Part shown: positions 22,801 through 35,800 of the stretch, one piece after another
Position numbering within the stretch: position 1 is the first letter of the stretch
How the letters are laid out: every line of letters begins with the position of its first letter
Assembly: GCA_914767715.1 (NCBI GenBank)
Contig: OU612067.1
Location: 14,885,001 to 14,949,000 of the forward strand
Direction: 5' to 3'
DNA: 64,000 nt
Source of the DNA: Membranipora membranacea
Lineage: Eukaryota > Bryozoa > Gymnolaemata > Cheilostomatida > Membraniporidae
The notes under the pieces: model-generated
What the model was told of the DNA's origin: nothing
The model's database searches: none
The model's input: only the letters and a program-made list of their open reading frames with translations
Translations under genes and position numbers: made by a program

Positions 22801-25800
22801 TTTCTTCTCTGCTAAGTGGTACTCAACTAAACACAAGTCTAGACTGGTTAATTTGCGAAGTCTTGCGGGTTTAGGGACAAGGCTTAGGAATGATGTCGCT
22901 ATCACGCTGAAGCAGCTCATAAATCCCAAAAATAACTCTCTAGTCACTATTTATCATGCTTCATACCTCCCATGGTAATATCTTATATTGTTGAACACCA
23001 ACATAATCGTTTCTATCGACAGGTTGTCTATAGAACCAAATTGTTGAATTTAAATTTTTAGATAACCATTTTAGCTGCAGATATAGAATTAATAGAATGT
23101 TTACAATATTAATTAGGTACTGAGCACATCACTTATTCCTAACCAGTACACATACACTTATTCCTAACCAGTTTATTCTTCTCGCTTATATCTCCTCAAA
23201 CAAGAGGAGTCAACTCCATGTTTGACTGTGGCAAAATATGCAGGGCGCTTGTATATATACTTACATACATATGTGTATATGTAATATATTCAACTTTCCT
23301 TCTGCCAATCAGGTTACGAGGTATTGAATAAAAGTGAGCTAGTGACAGACACAACCGGCCAGCCCGATTGTTAGTATGAAATCGAATCATCTTTAGATTG
23401 AGCTTTTTTCTTTTTCTAGAAAGCTGAGCACTATAAGAAATTAGAGGGATTTCTGGAAGGCGCAATTCAGGTTTGTTGATTTGTCAAATTCGGTACATTC
23501 ATATAAATCATATTGGTCTCAACTCTTTTTATTGGATGACTTAGGCCCACGTTGGCTCCATAAACTGGTCATACCAGCAAAAGTTGTCTTAAGACTTCAA
23601 TCCGCTAGAAACTCATTGTCTTGCTGAAATAATTAGGGACCTCTTCGCCAAAAAGTAGGTTGAGGCTGGGGAAATCATATTCCTATTTTGCTATAAACTG
23701 AGAATCGTCTCATCTGTTGGAGTCTCATATTTCATTTATGGTTTTAGGTGAATGCCACTGGGATGGCACTAGGTGGCAGAGAGAGGGTCGTAGCCGATGG
23801 ATTTGCCTCCCCTGCTCAATGTCAACTTCTGATCAACTTGTGTAAGGTATGTATCCCCTAATGAGCTTGGTACATCATTAATCTAATTGTACAGATGAAG
23901 TTATGAATGCCTAGATCATGTTTGATCAAGTCTGCTCGTATTGGGAGTTATTCACCAACAACTCGATGGGGAGCAACTTCAAATGCGTGTAAACTAGATC
24001 ACACTTAGTCTTGGTAAAACATTCTTTCAAGAGTTAGGGACACATTTTCCATAGTTATTCATCAAGTGCATGGGCTTTTTGAGGTTTATTTGGGATACTT
24101 CTGCTACAAGTTTGGCATGTGTATCTTGTTATGTGTTGTTCCTGGCACCACCACAAAGTTATTGGTACTGGAGAGAATATATTCCTTTGCACATCATATA
24201 CAAATCTGGTGTCAAGTCTATTAGAGCCCTGGTTTCTCACACTGATAAAATGGCATTATATTGTATTATTGTATCTCTTATGGATACATGTAGCATAATA
24301 GTATCCTTACAAGGGATTTAACTATTGACTCTAATTATAAGTGACAACCAAACAAAGCTGATGCGTTCTCTTCGATTTGCTGTTGGATAGGGTGAGAGAT
24401 CAAGCGCCACATCAGTGTAAGAACAAGTGAAAAAAATACACTTTCACTTTCACTATATCTTGATATACACTTTTAGGTAAATTACAATTAGATCTGGTAT
24501 TCAATTTAGAGCCAGCACATGGGCTACATAGACACACCTGGATCAGTGTATCGCAAGATTAGTGTAATGGTTTTAAGCAGTGTTCAGTTATGACTCTCTC
24601 ATTACTTTTAGTGTGGCGATCTTTTTCTTCTGGAGTATGTTAATATATGTGGTCAGTTTGCTATGCTCGGGGACAGATAGATTATTCTGCTGCTTGTTCT
24701 TGTTTTTTTGACAAAATCACTTATGCTCTCAAAGTGTCTAGTTAACACAAAATTGTGTCTGTGATTATTTTATCGCCTTGCTATCCATTTGATTGCCATT
24801 AGATCAAATTCGCCAGTATTTTCAGTTGCTCCCTTAGTTCTGGTAAGCTGGCTTGTAGCGAGAGAGCAATGACAAATGCTGGACAACTAGATCAGTCACT
24901 TGACATGCCAAGAATTGTCTATGCTCAAAGCATTTGGAGTTATCCTTCTTGCCTAATGAAAAAAAATGGAAGCCTTACTGCTAAAGTTATTTTTATGTTT
25001 ACTAATGAGGAATAACCTGGAAACCTTGATTCTAACCATTTGCATGTGTGTGACCCTCATCCACCCACCCAACCTACAACCCATTGACTTTCCTTTACTC
25101 TCAATCTAATCATTAAACTGTTACAGCTCAAGACCTGACATGAATAGATTGATACTACCGATGCATTGCATGTTATCAATGATAATAGTTAAATTATCCT
25201 ATCACACAGTCCATATCAAATTGTTTGTTGATTTTGCTCTACTTGCTTTGACAAATATACCTGCGGCTTAACAATTTAGTCCTGAGCATGTATAAGTATT
25301 ATCGTGTTTTACCAGTAACCATTTTGTAGAAAAGAGCCTGCATGCAAGCTTTTCCCACTTGTAGGAAGTTGGTCATACCGGCGATGGGTATGATAGAAAA
25401 TCCCCGCATTCAAAGTTTGAGGACTTCAGAGGGCTTGACATAGAGGATGCATTGGAGGTAAAGAAATGATTAGTTATCTTGCAATTGAAAATATATATCT
25501 GTTTTGGAAAAATCCCATGCCGTGGATGCTGGAAGATTAGAAAACTAGTTTGGTGCTTCTACTGTAAAACATAAGAAGACAAAAAAATGTGATTGTTGTC
25601 AATATATGAGATTATTGAAGCCAGGGTTCGACTCACTGCTGATTGAAAGGTAAGCGGGACATTTAATCTGAGCTGAGCCTAACTACCACTGGTATGCCTT
25701 GGAATTAGGAGTGCAGTGGTCTTAGTCTACATTAGATAAAACATCCTTATGAATTATCAGAAAATGAGTTTATGCATTTGGATGCCAAGCAGTACTAATC

Positions 25801-28576
25801 GTTTGTTTGATAACAAGTTACCCGCATTTTATCAACTGCCTATCCCAACCCTGCTAGTTTTGAAGCCGAAACCTGCTTAGAGAATGCCACTATACTAAAT
25901 TTAAGATGGCCCTTGCTGCCTATGAAGAGCTAGCGAGTCTATTACTACCCAGAGTCTTTAGGGTCTCTGAGTATTAGACTCTGTAGCTCCGAGTATTTTG
26001 ACCACAGAGAAACGGAATAACAGGGCACACATTTGGTGGGTCTCCCTCTCCCTTCACAGAACACGAGCTCATCTATGGGATAGGCATCAACGAAACAAAA
26101 CAGGTTTGTCTGCTGTCAAAATTTGCATCGGAACTTCTATGATTACAAAAAACAACAGATCCGTGATAGATCTCACATAGATTCATAGGACTATATAGCC
26201 ATCTAAACTCATAGCGTGCTCTAAATTGCTCTATGTGTCGTCATTTGTGATGTGACCTTCAGTGCAAGCGGATATACGCATATGGATATATTGATGAGCC
26301 AAGAAGTGTTGAGAATGGAAATACCACTTTAATTCTCTACCAGTTGGTGTTATTGCGAGCTTGTTATATTAAAATTTTCACCCTTTTAGGTTAGGGTTGG
26401 GTTAGTCCTCTAGCTTATTTTCCTTATACCTTATTTACCTTGTATTTACCTTATATTTGCACAGCTTGCTGCCGGTGGTTTGTTAAATCCGGGCCTTATG
26501 GAGTTGTATCTCCAGCTCAGCGAGGCAGCTAGAAGTTATACAGAGTTGTACTTTAAAACTCATGATCTCTACTTTGATTTCACTCATCTGGTCTGCAGGA
26601 CAGCATTGGGTATGTTTCTTACTCAGGGGTGTCTTTCAATTAAAAACAGCCAAAATCGCAATCTAATTACTCAATGGGTGAGTGATTCCTGCTAGGGTCT
26701 TGCTCAGAAATCGCTCAGTCATTGATGTTACTATGTACACTCTGAGTGAGTAATTTGTTAGCGATTTTCTCTATTTGAAAGAACAAATGAGTGATGTGAT
26801 AGTGATAACTTGTTTTATTAAAGCATCCCAGTCCAGACCCCCCAGTATTGCAGTGCTTTTGTAGGTATGGACTCGTAACTGGTTGTAATCAGAGTATTTG
26901 GGAAACTTCCTGCTGTAGCCATAGACTTAATAAGGGAGACATGTTTCTATACATTCAGTTTATTCTGGGAGTTGTCTACTAAGCCATAAAAAGAAGATAA
27001 CCTTGGACCAATGCAATGACTTAATTTAGCTTTAGTCCTCACGATAAAAGTTTAATGATTATCATTTGTATCTTGAAGATAAGACAGTAGAGAGGACAGA
27101 TTTAAGTCATCCAGTACATTCAGATAATTGTATACTGAAGAACGACGGAACTTGTCCCAGAACGACGCCAGCTTTCACTCACAGAGATTACAGGTAGGGA
27201 ACACACTTTAAATCCACGCTGGTTTTATGAAGGACGTTTCATGGGGCTTAGGAAAAGGTTGATGGAGAGATGTCTTACATACATTCAGGTCATGGTCTTA
27301 GTCTTGAGTGTGTTGCTTAGAACCCTTAAAAACTCTGATGCAATTTGACACACCTACACATACCTACGTTAATTCAAGTTGCTTGAGATTTGAATGACAA
27401 TGGCACAACTTAAATAACTTTGATGAAAATAATTATGGCTAGGTTGATATCATACGCTGTTGGTCAAAGGCTAGAACGCTCCCTAATCCTTGTTCATGTG
27501 ATTTCAGGTTTGAACTAACAACTGAACCATGTAAACTTGAAGCACAAGAAGCATACTCTAGAAGCTGTCCAATCAAATGTCAATCCTCTGGCTATGACTA
27601 TGACTGACATCTGGGCCAGTGCACCGCTGATTCTGCATTGTGTTTTGCTGATATAGATTCTAACTTTGATGTATGTACTTTTAGCGCTTTACTGTACCTC
27701 AATGGTGACTTTGAAGGAGGAGAGTTCTTCTTTGCAGACAACCATGAACATGAACAGGTAAGACTGATATACCATAAGGCTACAACAGGTAACAAGTTTG
27801 ATCCAATTTGCCAGCAGTCCTGTCATCCCCATTCTACTGGTGAGTCAAACCTTACACGCGGTCATATTGGAACATGCTTGTTCTACCTTACCTGGTCGTA
27901 TTTTCAGTTTTTTACGGTGACAAAGTGACATAGTCAAGTCGGCATTTTATGTCATCTTGCTGTATATAGGTTCAAGCCTAGCCTTAGTGAAAAAGGATAT
28001 CATATGACACTAAGGCCTACGTTATATGCTCCCTTAATACCTGATTTAATATGGGTATCATTTAGATATGTGTGGTTCAATGATTCTGGATCTTTGTGTG
28101 GATGAAGAGCTTTTATTTCCAAAGCCTTTAAAGACTTCCCAAAGACAAATGCATGTTATAGTCAAGCAACCATGCAAATATGACAAAACTTTGTCATAAG
28201 TAACTGCCTGACTATAACATGCATTGGTCTTTGGGTAGTCTTTCATCTTTAACTATGTCCAAAATATACCCGTTGAGCCTATACTACACTACTGTATATT
28301 AGTGGTAATACATGTTGCTCTTTCCCTGCCTCTTAGTCATCAGTGAAGCCACAGTGTGGAAGGCTGGTAGCTTTCAATGCCGGAGAGTATCACGGTGTTA
28401 AGGCTGTGACCTCAGGACGTCGATGTGCCATAGCTGTGTGGTTTACACTGGATCGACATAAAGCTGAGAAATCGAGACAGGCAGCTTACGAGTGGGTAGA
28501 AAAAGCGAAAAGAGAGAATCTAGAAAAACAGAAAACATCTGAGAACGATAGCAAAGACTACAAGGATGAGTTATAG
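16814..28576 (+). CDS. P3H: Prolyl 3-hydroxylase (leprecan family)
   Basis: Thirteen coding exons join in phase to 643 residues: 16814-17233, 17532-17684, 18197-18380, 19046-19171, 20116-20252, 21384-21479, 23420-23470, 23748-23846, 25365-25457, 26465-26609, 27079-27193, 27685-27757, 28337-28576. A signal peptide is followed by a CRTAP-like helical region rich in cysteine pairs (CRSSC, RCSD, CIRRC, CKHQC) and then by the 2-oxoglutarate/Fe(II) dioxygenase domain from about residue 400. Iron ligands His515 and Asp517 (PVHSDN) and His583 (GEYHGVK) and the 2-oxoglutarate-binding arginine (SGRR, 592/593) are all present. The last residues are YKDEL, a KDEL retrieval signal, so it acts in the ER lumen, where family members 3-hydroxylate specific prolines of procollagen and take part in its folding. 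Vertebrate P3H1 is somewhat longer. The acceptor before exon 11 (CTTGAAG) is weak. Confidence 0.95.
19219..19355. repeat. Fold-back repeat with 16-G loop
   Basis: Bases 19259-19281 and 19300-19322 are a perfect 23-bp inverted repeat (GTAGCATTTCATTATCAACC and its complement) around a G16 tract at 19282-19297. The pairing continues imperfectly outward through TGCTCAAACTGTGC.TGGGA on the left and its complement up to about 19355. It lies in a P3H intron and would form a long hairpin in DNA or pre-mRNA. Confidence 0.85.
20310..20455 (-). repeat. TTTGCCTGCA fold-back copy
   Basis: The right end (read on the minus strand) GTGTGTCCCCTCCTAGACC, AAGTTTGATCCATTTGCCTGCA closely matches 15029-15068. The left end CAAGATTTACACAATTGCCTGC is its imperfect inverted match. 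It is a short non-autonomous element in the intron after P3H exon 5. Confidence 0.55.
20784..20837. repeat. 36-bp palindrome with 9-bp direct repeats
   Basis: Arms TAGCCCTGTTCACA (20793-20806) and TGTGAACAGGGCTA (20815-20828) are perfect inverted repeats around 8 bp. CATGATGAT stands directly on both sides (20784-20792 and 20829-20837). It has the same architecture as the CAGGGAG palindromes but different end sequence. It lies in a P3H intron. Confidence 0.75.
26620..26800. repeat. Imperfect fold-back element
   Basis: TCTTTCAATT...AAAATCGCAATCTAATTACTCA on the left is an imperfect inverted match of TGAGTGAGTAATTTGTTAGCGATTTT...TTTGAAAGA on the right, and GCTCAGAAATCGCTCA lies between them. 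It looks like an old MITE in the P3H intron after exon 10. Confidence 0.45.
28127..28246. mobile_element. Fold-back MITE, AAAGACTACCC family, copy 1
   Basis: Long inverted arms: AAAGACTTCCCAAAGAC, AATGCATGTTATAGTCAAGCA on the left, and the complement of AAAGACTACCCAAAGACC, AATGCATGTTATAGTCAGGCA on the right. ATGACAAAACTTTGTCAT forms the centre. A second copy lies at about 36683-36858. Target duplication is not clear. It lies in the last P3H intron. Confidence 0.7.
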
Positions 28577-28862
28577 CTCTATGTCTATGTTCCTGGTAAT
28601 ATCTTCGAGTTTATCTTTTAAATCAAAATTACAGAACATTAGGTACTCTGTGTAGAAATTTATACTTTCATTACAAATGAAGGGATTGTTTTGTCACGTA
28701 AAAAAGACGCCATGTTCAAAGATTTAATCTGATAACTCAATTTCATGGTCACGTCTATAAGCATCCATTGTTCCTCCTAAGGACCCTTATTACCAATTAT
28801 TTTTTACATTTTCCAGTATTTTCATCTCTCACAAATTGATGGAATCGAGATATGATGGGATT

Positions 28863-28868
28863 AATAAA
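28863..28868 (+). other. P3H poly(A) signal
   Basis: AATAAA about 290 bp after the P3H stop codon, the first canonical hexamer on this strand. It fits a short 3' UTR in the convergent space before the TRPV 3' end. Confidence 0.5.
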
Positions 28869-29362
28869 CCAGACTCAAATAAGCAGGAGGTCGGCCGCAC
28901 TGCCGTCTGTTTGCTATAAACAATACAGAGTCTGACCAAATCATGAACAACTTATACCTTTTCTGGTCCCATTTTATCTATTTATGCTTGGATGGGAGAT
29001 TTTTTAATAATTTAAGCAGTTCTTCTCATTTAGAAATTGGTAGTTTTTTAATCTCAAAGACGTTGTTTACCATTTTATTCCATGTACATTTGTCTTCTAT
29101 AATGTTTTGACAATCTCACCCGCCATGCATGCAGTATTTTCTCTCAGTAGTCAGTAGATTAGTTATAACATATATAAGAAACTTAGGTCTAATATCTTAA
29201 CTTAGCATTATTCTCAATCATTTTTTAAAAGGTTTCTCTTCTTTGTAGGTTTTACCCATGGTGCTGTCTTTTCATATTATCATCAAAAACGCATAATATA
29301 TATCTAATCTTATAAAGAGTACATAACATATAAATACGTTTTGACGCTTGTGAAAATACAGA

Positions 29363-29368
29363 TTTATT
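29363..29368 (-). other. Possible TRPV poly(A) signal
   Basis: TTTATT on the plus strand (AATAAA on the minus strand) about 515 bp beyond the TRPV stop at 29883. It is one of several AT-rich candidates in the convergent spacer. Confidence 0.25.
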
Positions 29369-29882
29369 TGAACAAGTAAATAAAAAAATACGTAATCTTA
29401 GATGATTTTTGTGGACGGAGAGAAAGAAAATATTTTTGTATGAAAATATGACATAAAGCGCAGTGACCAATACTGATGGACTTTTCTAAGATAGATCTGT
29501 TCTATGGACATAGCCTTGTTACTGCTCTTATATAGTATCAATGAATTCGGGCAGCTGAGTTTCTGCTATGATAAGCGTAACAATTTGTTTAGATGTAATT
29601 TAAAAATAATATGAGGCAGCATAACTGTTACATATATACAGCCTATTGGTCACATATTTTGTGCAATTAATGATTGACTGAGGTTTCACGAGCAGTTCGA
29701 ATAATAAGGACGTACATGATATATTTGAGTATGTGTCTTATAACCTGTCACTATGTTAGAGATAGCATATTTCGGAGAATGCTAAGTTAATTCGACAGCA
29801 TCTGGTATGTGTCAGCTTGCCTGTAAGAGTTCAGAAAAGCAGAGTTTGCTATTATTGTGATGATGAATTTCGTATAGAGCAG

Positions 29883-32800
29883 TTATTTCTGAGGTCTGAG
29901 TATAGCATCGATAGTCCTGTTGCTGATGTCGCTCTGTCTGTTAGACAAAGATCTTGTATTTCTACTACTGGCCTTAGAGTTTGGCGTTCCACAGTCAAAA
30001 TCTTCAGCCTGTTGTATGATGGCTTCAAGTTCCTCGTCATTTATATAATCAACCTGAAACATATAGATAACAGTGGGCTAGCTTGAGTTCCCACGAGGAG
30101 TTCTATCATGTGGAAGGCGCTCAGTGTTATTAAATCAAACATGCCGCTTAATCCATTTGGAGTCCGTGCTATCAGAGGAGTATTAGGAGAATGTGTTTAT
30201 TTAAACGAGGTTCAATATGGAGAGAGCTGAAAAGTGCTCAACAGTATCACCTAACATACTGCATTCTATCTACAAAGCTACACGGGTACCTGTGCAAGAC
30301 CTATACAGATAGTATAACCTTTAAAATTGAATTTTCAGATTTGAATGGTGTGCAAGTTAATACGATTTGCGATTATTTCAAGAAGAACTGAGAGGCATAT
30401 CTTTTTCTAATGTCTCTCTAGGAACAAAAGAAAGTGTCCAAGGTTTCAATACTGGGAAGTCCAATGTACAGCACAAAATTTAAACTAGTGAAGGAGTTGC
30501 CCAAACACTATGACAGGGCAGACAACTCCTGATAGATAAAACCATGCGACAGAGCTATCAAGTGACCCTACGAACAATAAGACAACCAGATATTATATAA
30601 TTAGTATGATAACAACAGCAACATTCAGTAGTAAACAGTGTACAAAGTCATTTCTATAAGAAGATAGCTGATAGATGCTCTAGCATATGGGTATATGGAA
30701 AGATGTGTGAAATACTCAGAAGAGGATTGGCACATCATGCACTTAGAAGGCCATTCATCAGTTAACGCTAATTGTAAGAGGTCTATCTATGGTTGCTGCT
30801 AAAGGTTTGGATTGTGCGTTACCTTCATCATGGAAATCATGATTGGGTCCCAGCAAAAAATTCAGTAGAGTCAGAGGCTATATAATAATAACATAGAAAC
30901 CAATACAAAACCATGCAATGTTCACTAACACTGACTGACATGCCAACACTCTAAACCATATTAATGACGGTGCCACATGATTCAAACTTTGTTTACCATC
31001 AGTTTGGTCGTCATGTTCCACTACTAGGATGTCTGGAGGCTTAATTGGCTGCAATAACAAGTGTCAATGAACTTTTATACAACTCAATTAAGCAGCAGAG
31101 AGGGGCTGTAATATTTTTGTAGATGCCATTGAGATGTCATTTTCCACTTACTGAGGGTAGTTACACGGTCAGTTATGTATTTGAATGCCAAACTTATATG
31201 TAAAGATACAAAATTGAGTACAGATAGTATAGTCTAGTGCTGAAAGTTTAGAGAAAATTAGACACCACTTAGAAATTTTAATTTGTGATCAGGTCTATTT
31301 TATCTTTAAATCTACAATAAAATAAACATTGGGAAGGTTGATCAACCTCAAAGTCCGAGACATAATGAACATGACAGAGAATGGCTAGCAAAAATATACT
31401 CTCAAGAGAGGCGCCAATCATTGAACCAGGAGCATGGAGTATGGTTTGCGAGTGGTGAAACATTTTAGAATACCCAGTCTCTCCATATTTTCTTATGATA
31501 TGACTACTTACCATAGTGCTCTCAGTAGGGGGTCCAGACACCTGTTGACGACTGTCAGGCGGAGTATCTACCTGGTCTAGAGGTGCCATTTCGCCATCCA
31601 TCTTCATAGCTGAAGCTCCACTTGTGGACAGATTCAGATCTTTCTCCCAGGCTAACTGCTCGACTGCAGCTGTCCAATCAGGTTCGGCCTCCCCTCCTCC
31701 AAACAAGCCTGATGACCTTTTTTTGAGGCCCAAACCTAATGCAATCAAACAACAACACGTTAACAACACTAGCAAACACCGATGGCTGAGTAACAAAAAC
31801 AAACCTTGTCATGCTTTATGACAGCTCCACTTGTGGCTGGGACACCAAGCGATCTTCCGCCATAAACTACCACATAAACACATCTATTCAGAAGCAAGTT
31901 TGTTAGTCTGAAGCTCAAAAATCCAACATATAAGGTCGTGCTTGTTGTAAGATGATAAAAACTGAGAAAAATGATATGCAATAAAAATTATTTGTTAATG
32001 GACACCTAAATGTATGGAACACATAAAAGCTATACATTCTAAAACTCCATACTTACTTAACCTTCGCCACTTTCTGCCTTCAGATAAGGCAGACATGAGT
32101 GGTCGCAATCTTATAGCGTACTTGCTGTACTTTTTGACTAAACACAAAAATTTCACAAGCTGTCAAAGGGCTATCAAATAACAGGCCCTATTCAAGTGTC
32201 TGAATGTCAAGTACGTATCAAATGAGTACGAAAACTCAGACTATCAGCAAAATTAGGTGTTCGTGAAGGAATCAGGTTTTTGGTCTCATTCTAGAGTTCT
32301 CAGTCTAATTTAGAAAACTGCAAAACCACTGGTGTATTGATTGGCCCCTTGATGTACATGAAACGCTGGGTACGAAAAATAAAATTTCGTTCAAACATTC
32401 AGATTCCAAGACATTTCCTCACCAGCATACAAACTCTGTGATACACATTGACATAGACAATATGTGTTTTGTCTATGGAGTTACAAGTGTAACTTAGCAC
32501 TAATTTTGACCTGAAAGGCAAACTTTAGGTCACACACACACTGAGTTAGTTGATAATGTCGCAGGCGATACTATCAAGATAAGGCTGCCATATTGTGGAG
32601 TGTTGAATTTCATTTCCTCTCACCGTGATTTGAAATTGTGGTGAAAGTCTTTCATGGAATACAATAATTATAGCTAAATTTTCTAGACTATTGATTAAAT
32701 AATATTTAAGTTGATGAAGCTCATAGCAACCTCATAAACATCTCATGCATCGCAGCCTTATGGGTCCTATATCAATCAATGAGAATTATTTGACATACTT

Positions 32801-35800
32801 AGTCTAGAATATATCGGCTAAATAGATATCAACAAGAGCGCATCTCTTTGGAAACATTAAACCAACCATGTGATGAAATAGCATCTTGCACTATTTCCTG
32901 CAATTGATAAGATTATACGCAGGCCCGTAGTTCTAGGGGAGGTAGAGGAGCTCTGCCTCTCCTAGAATGCTCAATAGTGTGACCTAAAAATGCTATAATT
33001 GAATATTCCATGTAAGAATCAGCTCATTTGGGACTTCCATTTGCTATTTATATCATTAAAATGCTTTGGAGGTTGGGGACTCAGAAGGAGCGTACAATAC
33101 CCAACCTGGTGTTGATTTTCGGCTCCCCTGCTATTTTACCTAAGCTACAGCCCTGTGATGAATATCCTGGAGGCGTACTGCAGGTACACAAATAATATAA
33201 CCAGGTCGTCATCAAGAATAAACTAAAAGCCGACAGTAATAAACCTTGTACCGCCTTTTTAAACTTGCCATGAAATGTCAGAAATGCCTAAGGTGAATAT
33301 GTGGGTCTGTCTCGATAAACAGTATTGCTTTTTTGAATAAAAAACCTTGAATCTCATCTGACAATACTCATCGAACATAAATTGGACGTAGAAAATATAA
33401 AGGACATTTATGAGATCGAATACAACTCACTACTTGGAACTTTTCTCTGCAGTGCGTTCTCGTAAAGGAGGAACTCATTTTCATCTGGGAAAACTCGTTT
33501 GAAGTCAATCTTTCCATCATATCCGCTCTTCTTTAGGTCTTTGATCAGACGCATCGTTTCTTTCAGCATCCACTACAATCACAAATTGATGTGTAAATAT
33601 ATTTCCAGCTCTCCTTGCTCCTGATGACCCCTCCCCCTCATCTGGGCAGTCTGGATATCATGTTATTTCAAATTTACCCGCTGTCAATTTGCGCCATCTC
33701 CACTAGGTGTTGAATTACTACTTTTTTACACATTAATTGACTGAAAGAACCTGGTTACATTGAAATATGTAAAACACAAGAAGTAGTTATAATTGATAAC
33801 TGTAGTTTCGTACAGTGAGAACCAGAAAATTTGTCTCAGGGTGAACTGATTGATGAGGGCCAACGATAATGTTCTGGAGGTTAGTTTTTTTTATTACATA
33901 ATTTGATGCCAGCCGTACTGAGCGCAGAGGGGATATTTTTATGTAATTTTTGTGGACGGCTTCAACTCTACTTCATAGAATTGTGAAGGCAATGTATTGC
34001 AAAATGTAATTGAAAATTGCCATTAAAGTTTAACAATTTTGGGAAAAGCTAATAAATAAAAAGCCCTGTAAATTTAACAAAGTCTGATGATCAGATGAAC
34101 AGAATATCTAATTGCAAACTGTTAAAAAAAATTGGATCTTACGGGTGATTTGTCGAAAATTGCATGCTAAATCTTAAACTTCAGAATTATCCAATAATCT
34201 GGTTAGCAGTGCCCCTTTGGTGACCGGAGTTACAATCAATAGTAGGCAAACAGAAGGTTGGTATATGTCAATAGAACCCCACATAGCCTTATACTGTCAA
34301 TTGATCTACACAAAGAGCTTGGTGTCCAGTGATCAGTGGCAGTCGGGCTGGCTGCTGCGTGTCTCCGCTCTCTGGCCTGATGAACAGTTTGATGGGACTG
34401 TCACAACTCTAGTTTTGAACTATCAGACTAGCCCCTTGTTGCTTTTTGGTAAACAATTTTTATATATGCGTTCGTAAATTATGATGACAAACTGATAAAA
34501 AAATAAAAAATAGAAAAACAGACAAACCTTCCAGTTTGATATAGCGTCCTTCCTCTGTTTGGCCATTGTTTTATTTGATGCTTTGATTACCATAAGAGCC
34601 CTGTAACTGATCTTCTCTTCCCCATATTCTGCTTCTGAAAGTAAAAGTACTCCCGTCATTAGATCCGAATGTTTAATTAGTGACATAACGTGTTAATGAT
34701 AGTTAATAATTAATGCAGCCCTCAAATTAGTTAGTGGAAAAGTTAAAACCTCTGCAAGGCTAATCACTAACTCCCTTTTCTCAATATTTGAAAGAAAATC
34801 TCTTCAGGCAATGCCTTGTAACAAATTGTCTTAAAATTTTGAGGGTCATTGTTGAGAAGAAAGAGCTTGGTTAATGGTTAACTAGATTGTCTATGTTTAT
34901 GTTTTGGTTTATAACTCTGCCGTATATTCCTTCTGTTTCATCGCACAATATGGCTATTGATGTTCGGCGAGAGTCACATGGCACATCCAAGAAGGTTGGC
35001 TCACTACTCAAATTTCTATTCATTGAAGGCAGTGGTAGCATTATCAGTCTATCATTGAGGAAACTCTGAAGGTCAGCCGAAGGTCAGGCCACTGATAAAC
35101 TAACGCTGACATCAGCCTCAATAAGTAACCATTGACACAGTAACTGAGTAGATTTCTATGACATGGTTTCTGCATTCTACTCACTCATGTGTTCTGCCTC
35201 ATTTTTAGCTGGATTATCCACTGGTATTGAGTATAGCTCCTGATACTTAATGAGGGCGTCCTTAGAGAACGCCCTCTCCAAAACCATGACAATCTTAGCC
35301 CACTGCCGGATCCACTCTTTCTCAGAGTTTGCAGTTAGATCGGTGTAAGTGTTTCCCATCATGGCTATGAGCATGTTCAGCAGTAGAACGGGCATCAGTA
35401 ACATGAATATTACAAAGAAGATCATCGTCACCTCTGGGTAGATTGTGTGATCAAACTGGTTGTACTGAAATAAAATGATGCCAAAGGGTTAACATGCATT
35501 ACTGACAAGAAGAAATCCCATTATTGGCTGGCATCAATCACTTGGTCTTGTCGATCCTCAATAATTTTCCATCTTAGTAAATCTATCCTGGCGATATGTT
35601 TATATGTATAAGGCCTACACAAAATTTAGAAAATGTTATCAAACATGTTAATCGCATTCACATATGTTTTCTTTGTTGACAAGAAGAGCCTTTTCTCAAA
35701 AAGCCCACCCAATAATTTCAGATTATAAACTAAGTAGTTACGTACAACTTCTCGTAAAAACCACTCACATTGAAATCTCCAAATGTCATGTGAATAAGGC

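Noticed and set aside
30830-30885. Candidate exon ending at a GTAACG donor (minus strand)
   Set aside because: Length and phase do not fit between any neighbouring TRPV exons, and it meets a stop in the needed frame.
31278-31511. Extension of the TRPV frame beyond 31512
   Set aside because: A strong donor (GTAAGT) ends the exon; the following frame has no family resemblance and is intronic.
35262-35286. Hairpin GAGGGCGT...ACGCCCTC
   Set aside because: Lies within the conserved coding exon of TRPV after S6; no flanking direct repeat, so not counted with the micro-palindromes.
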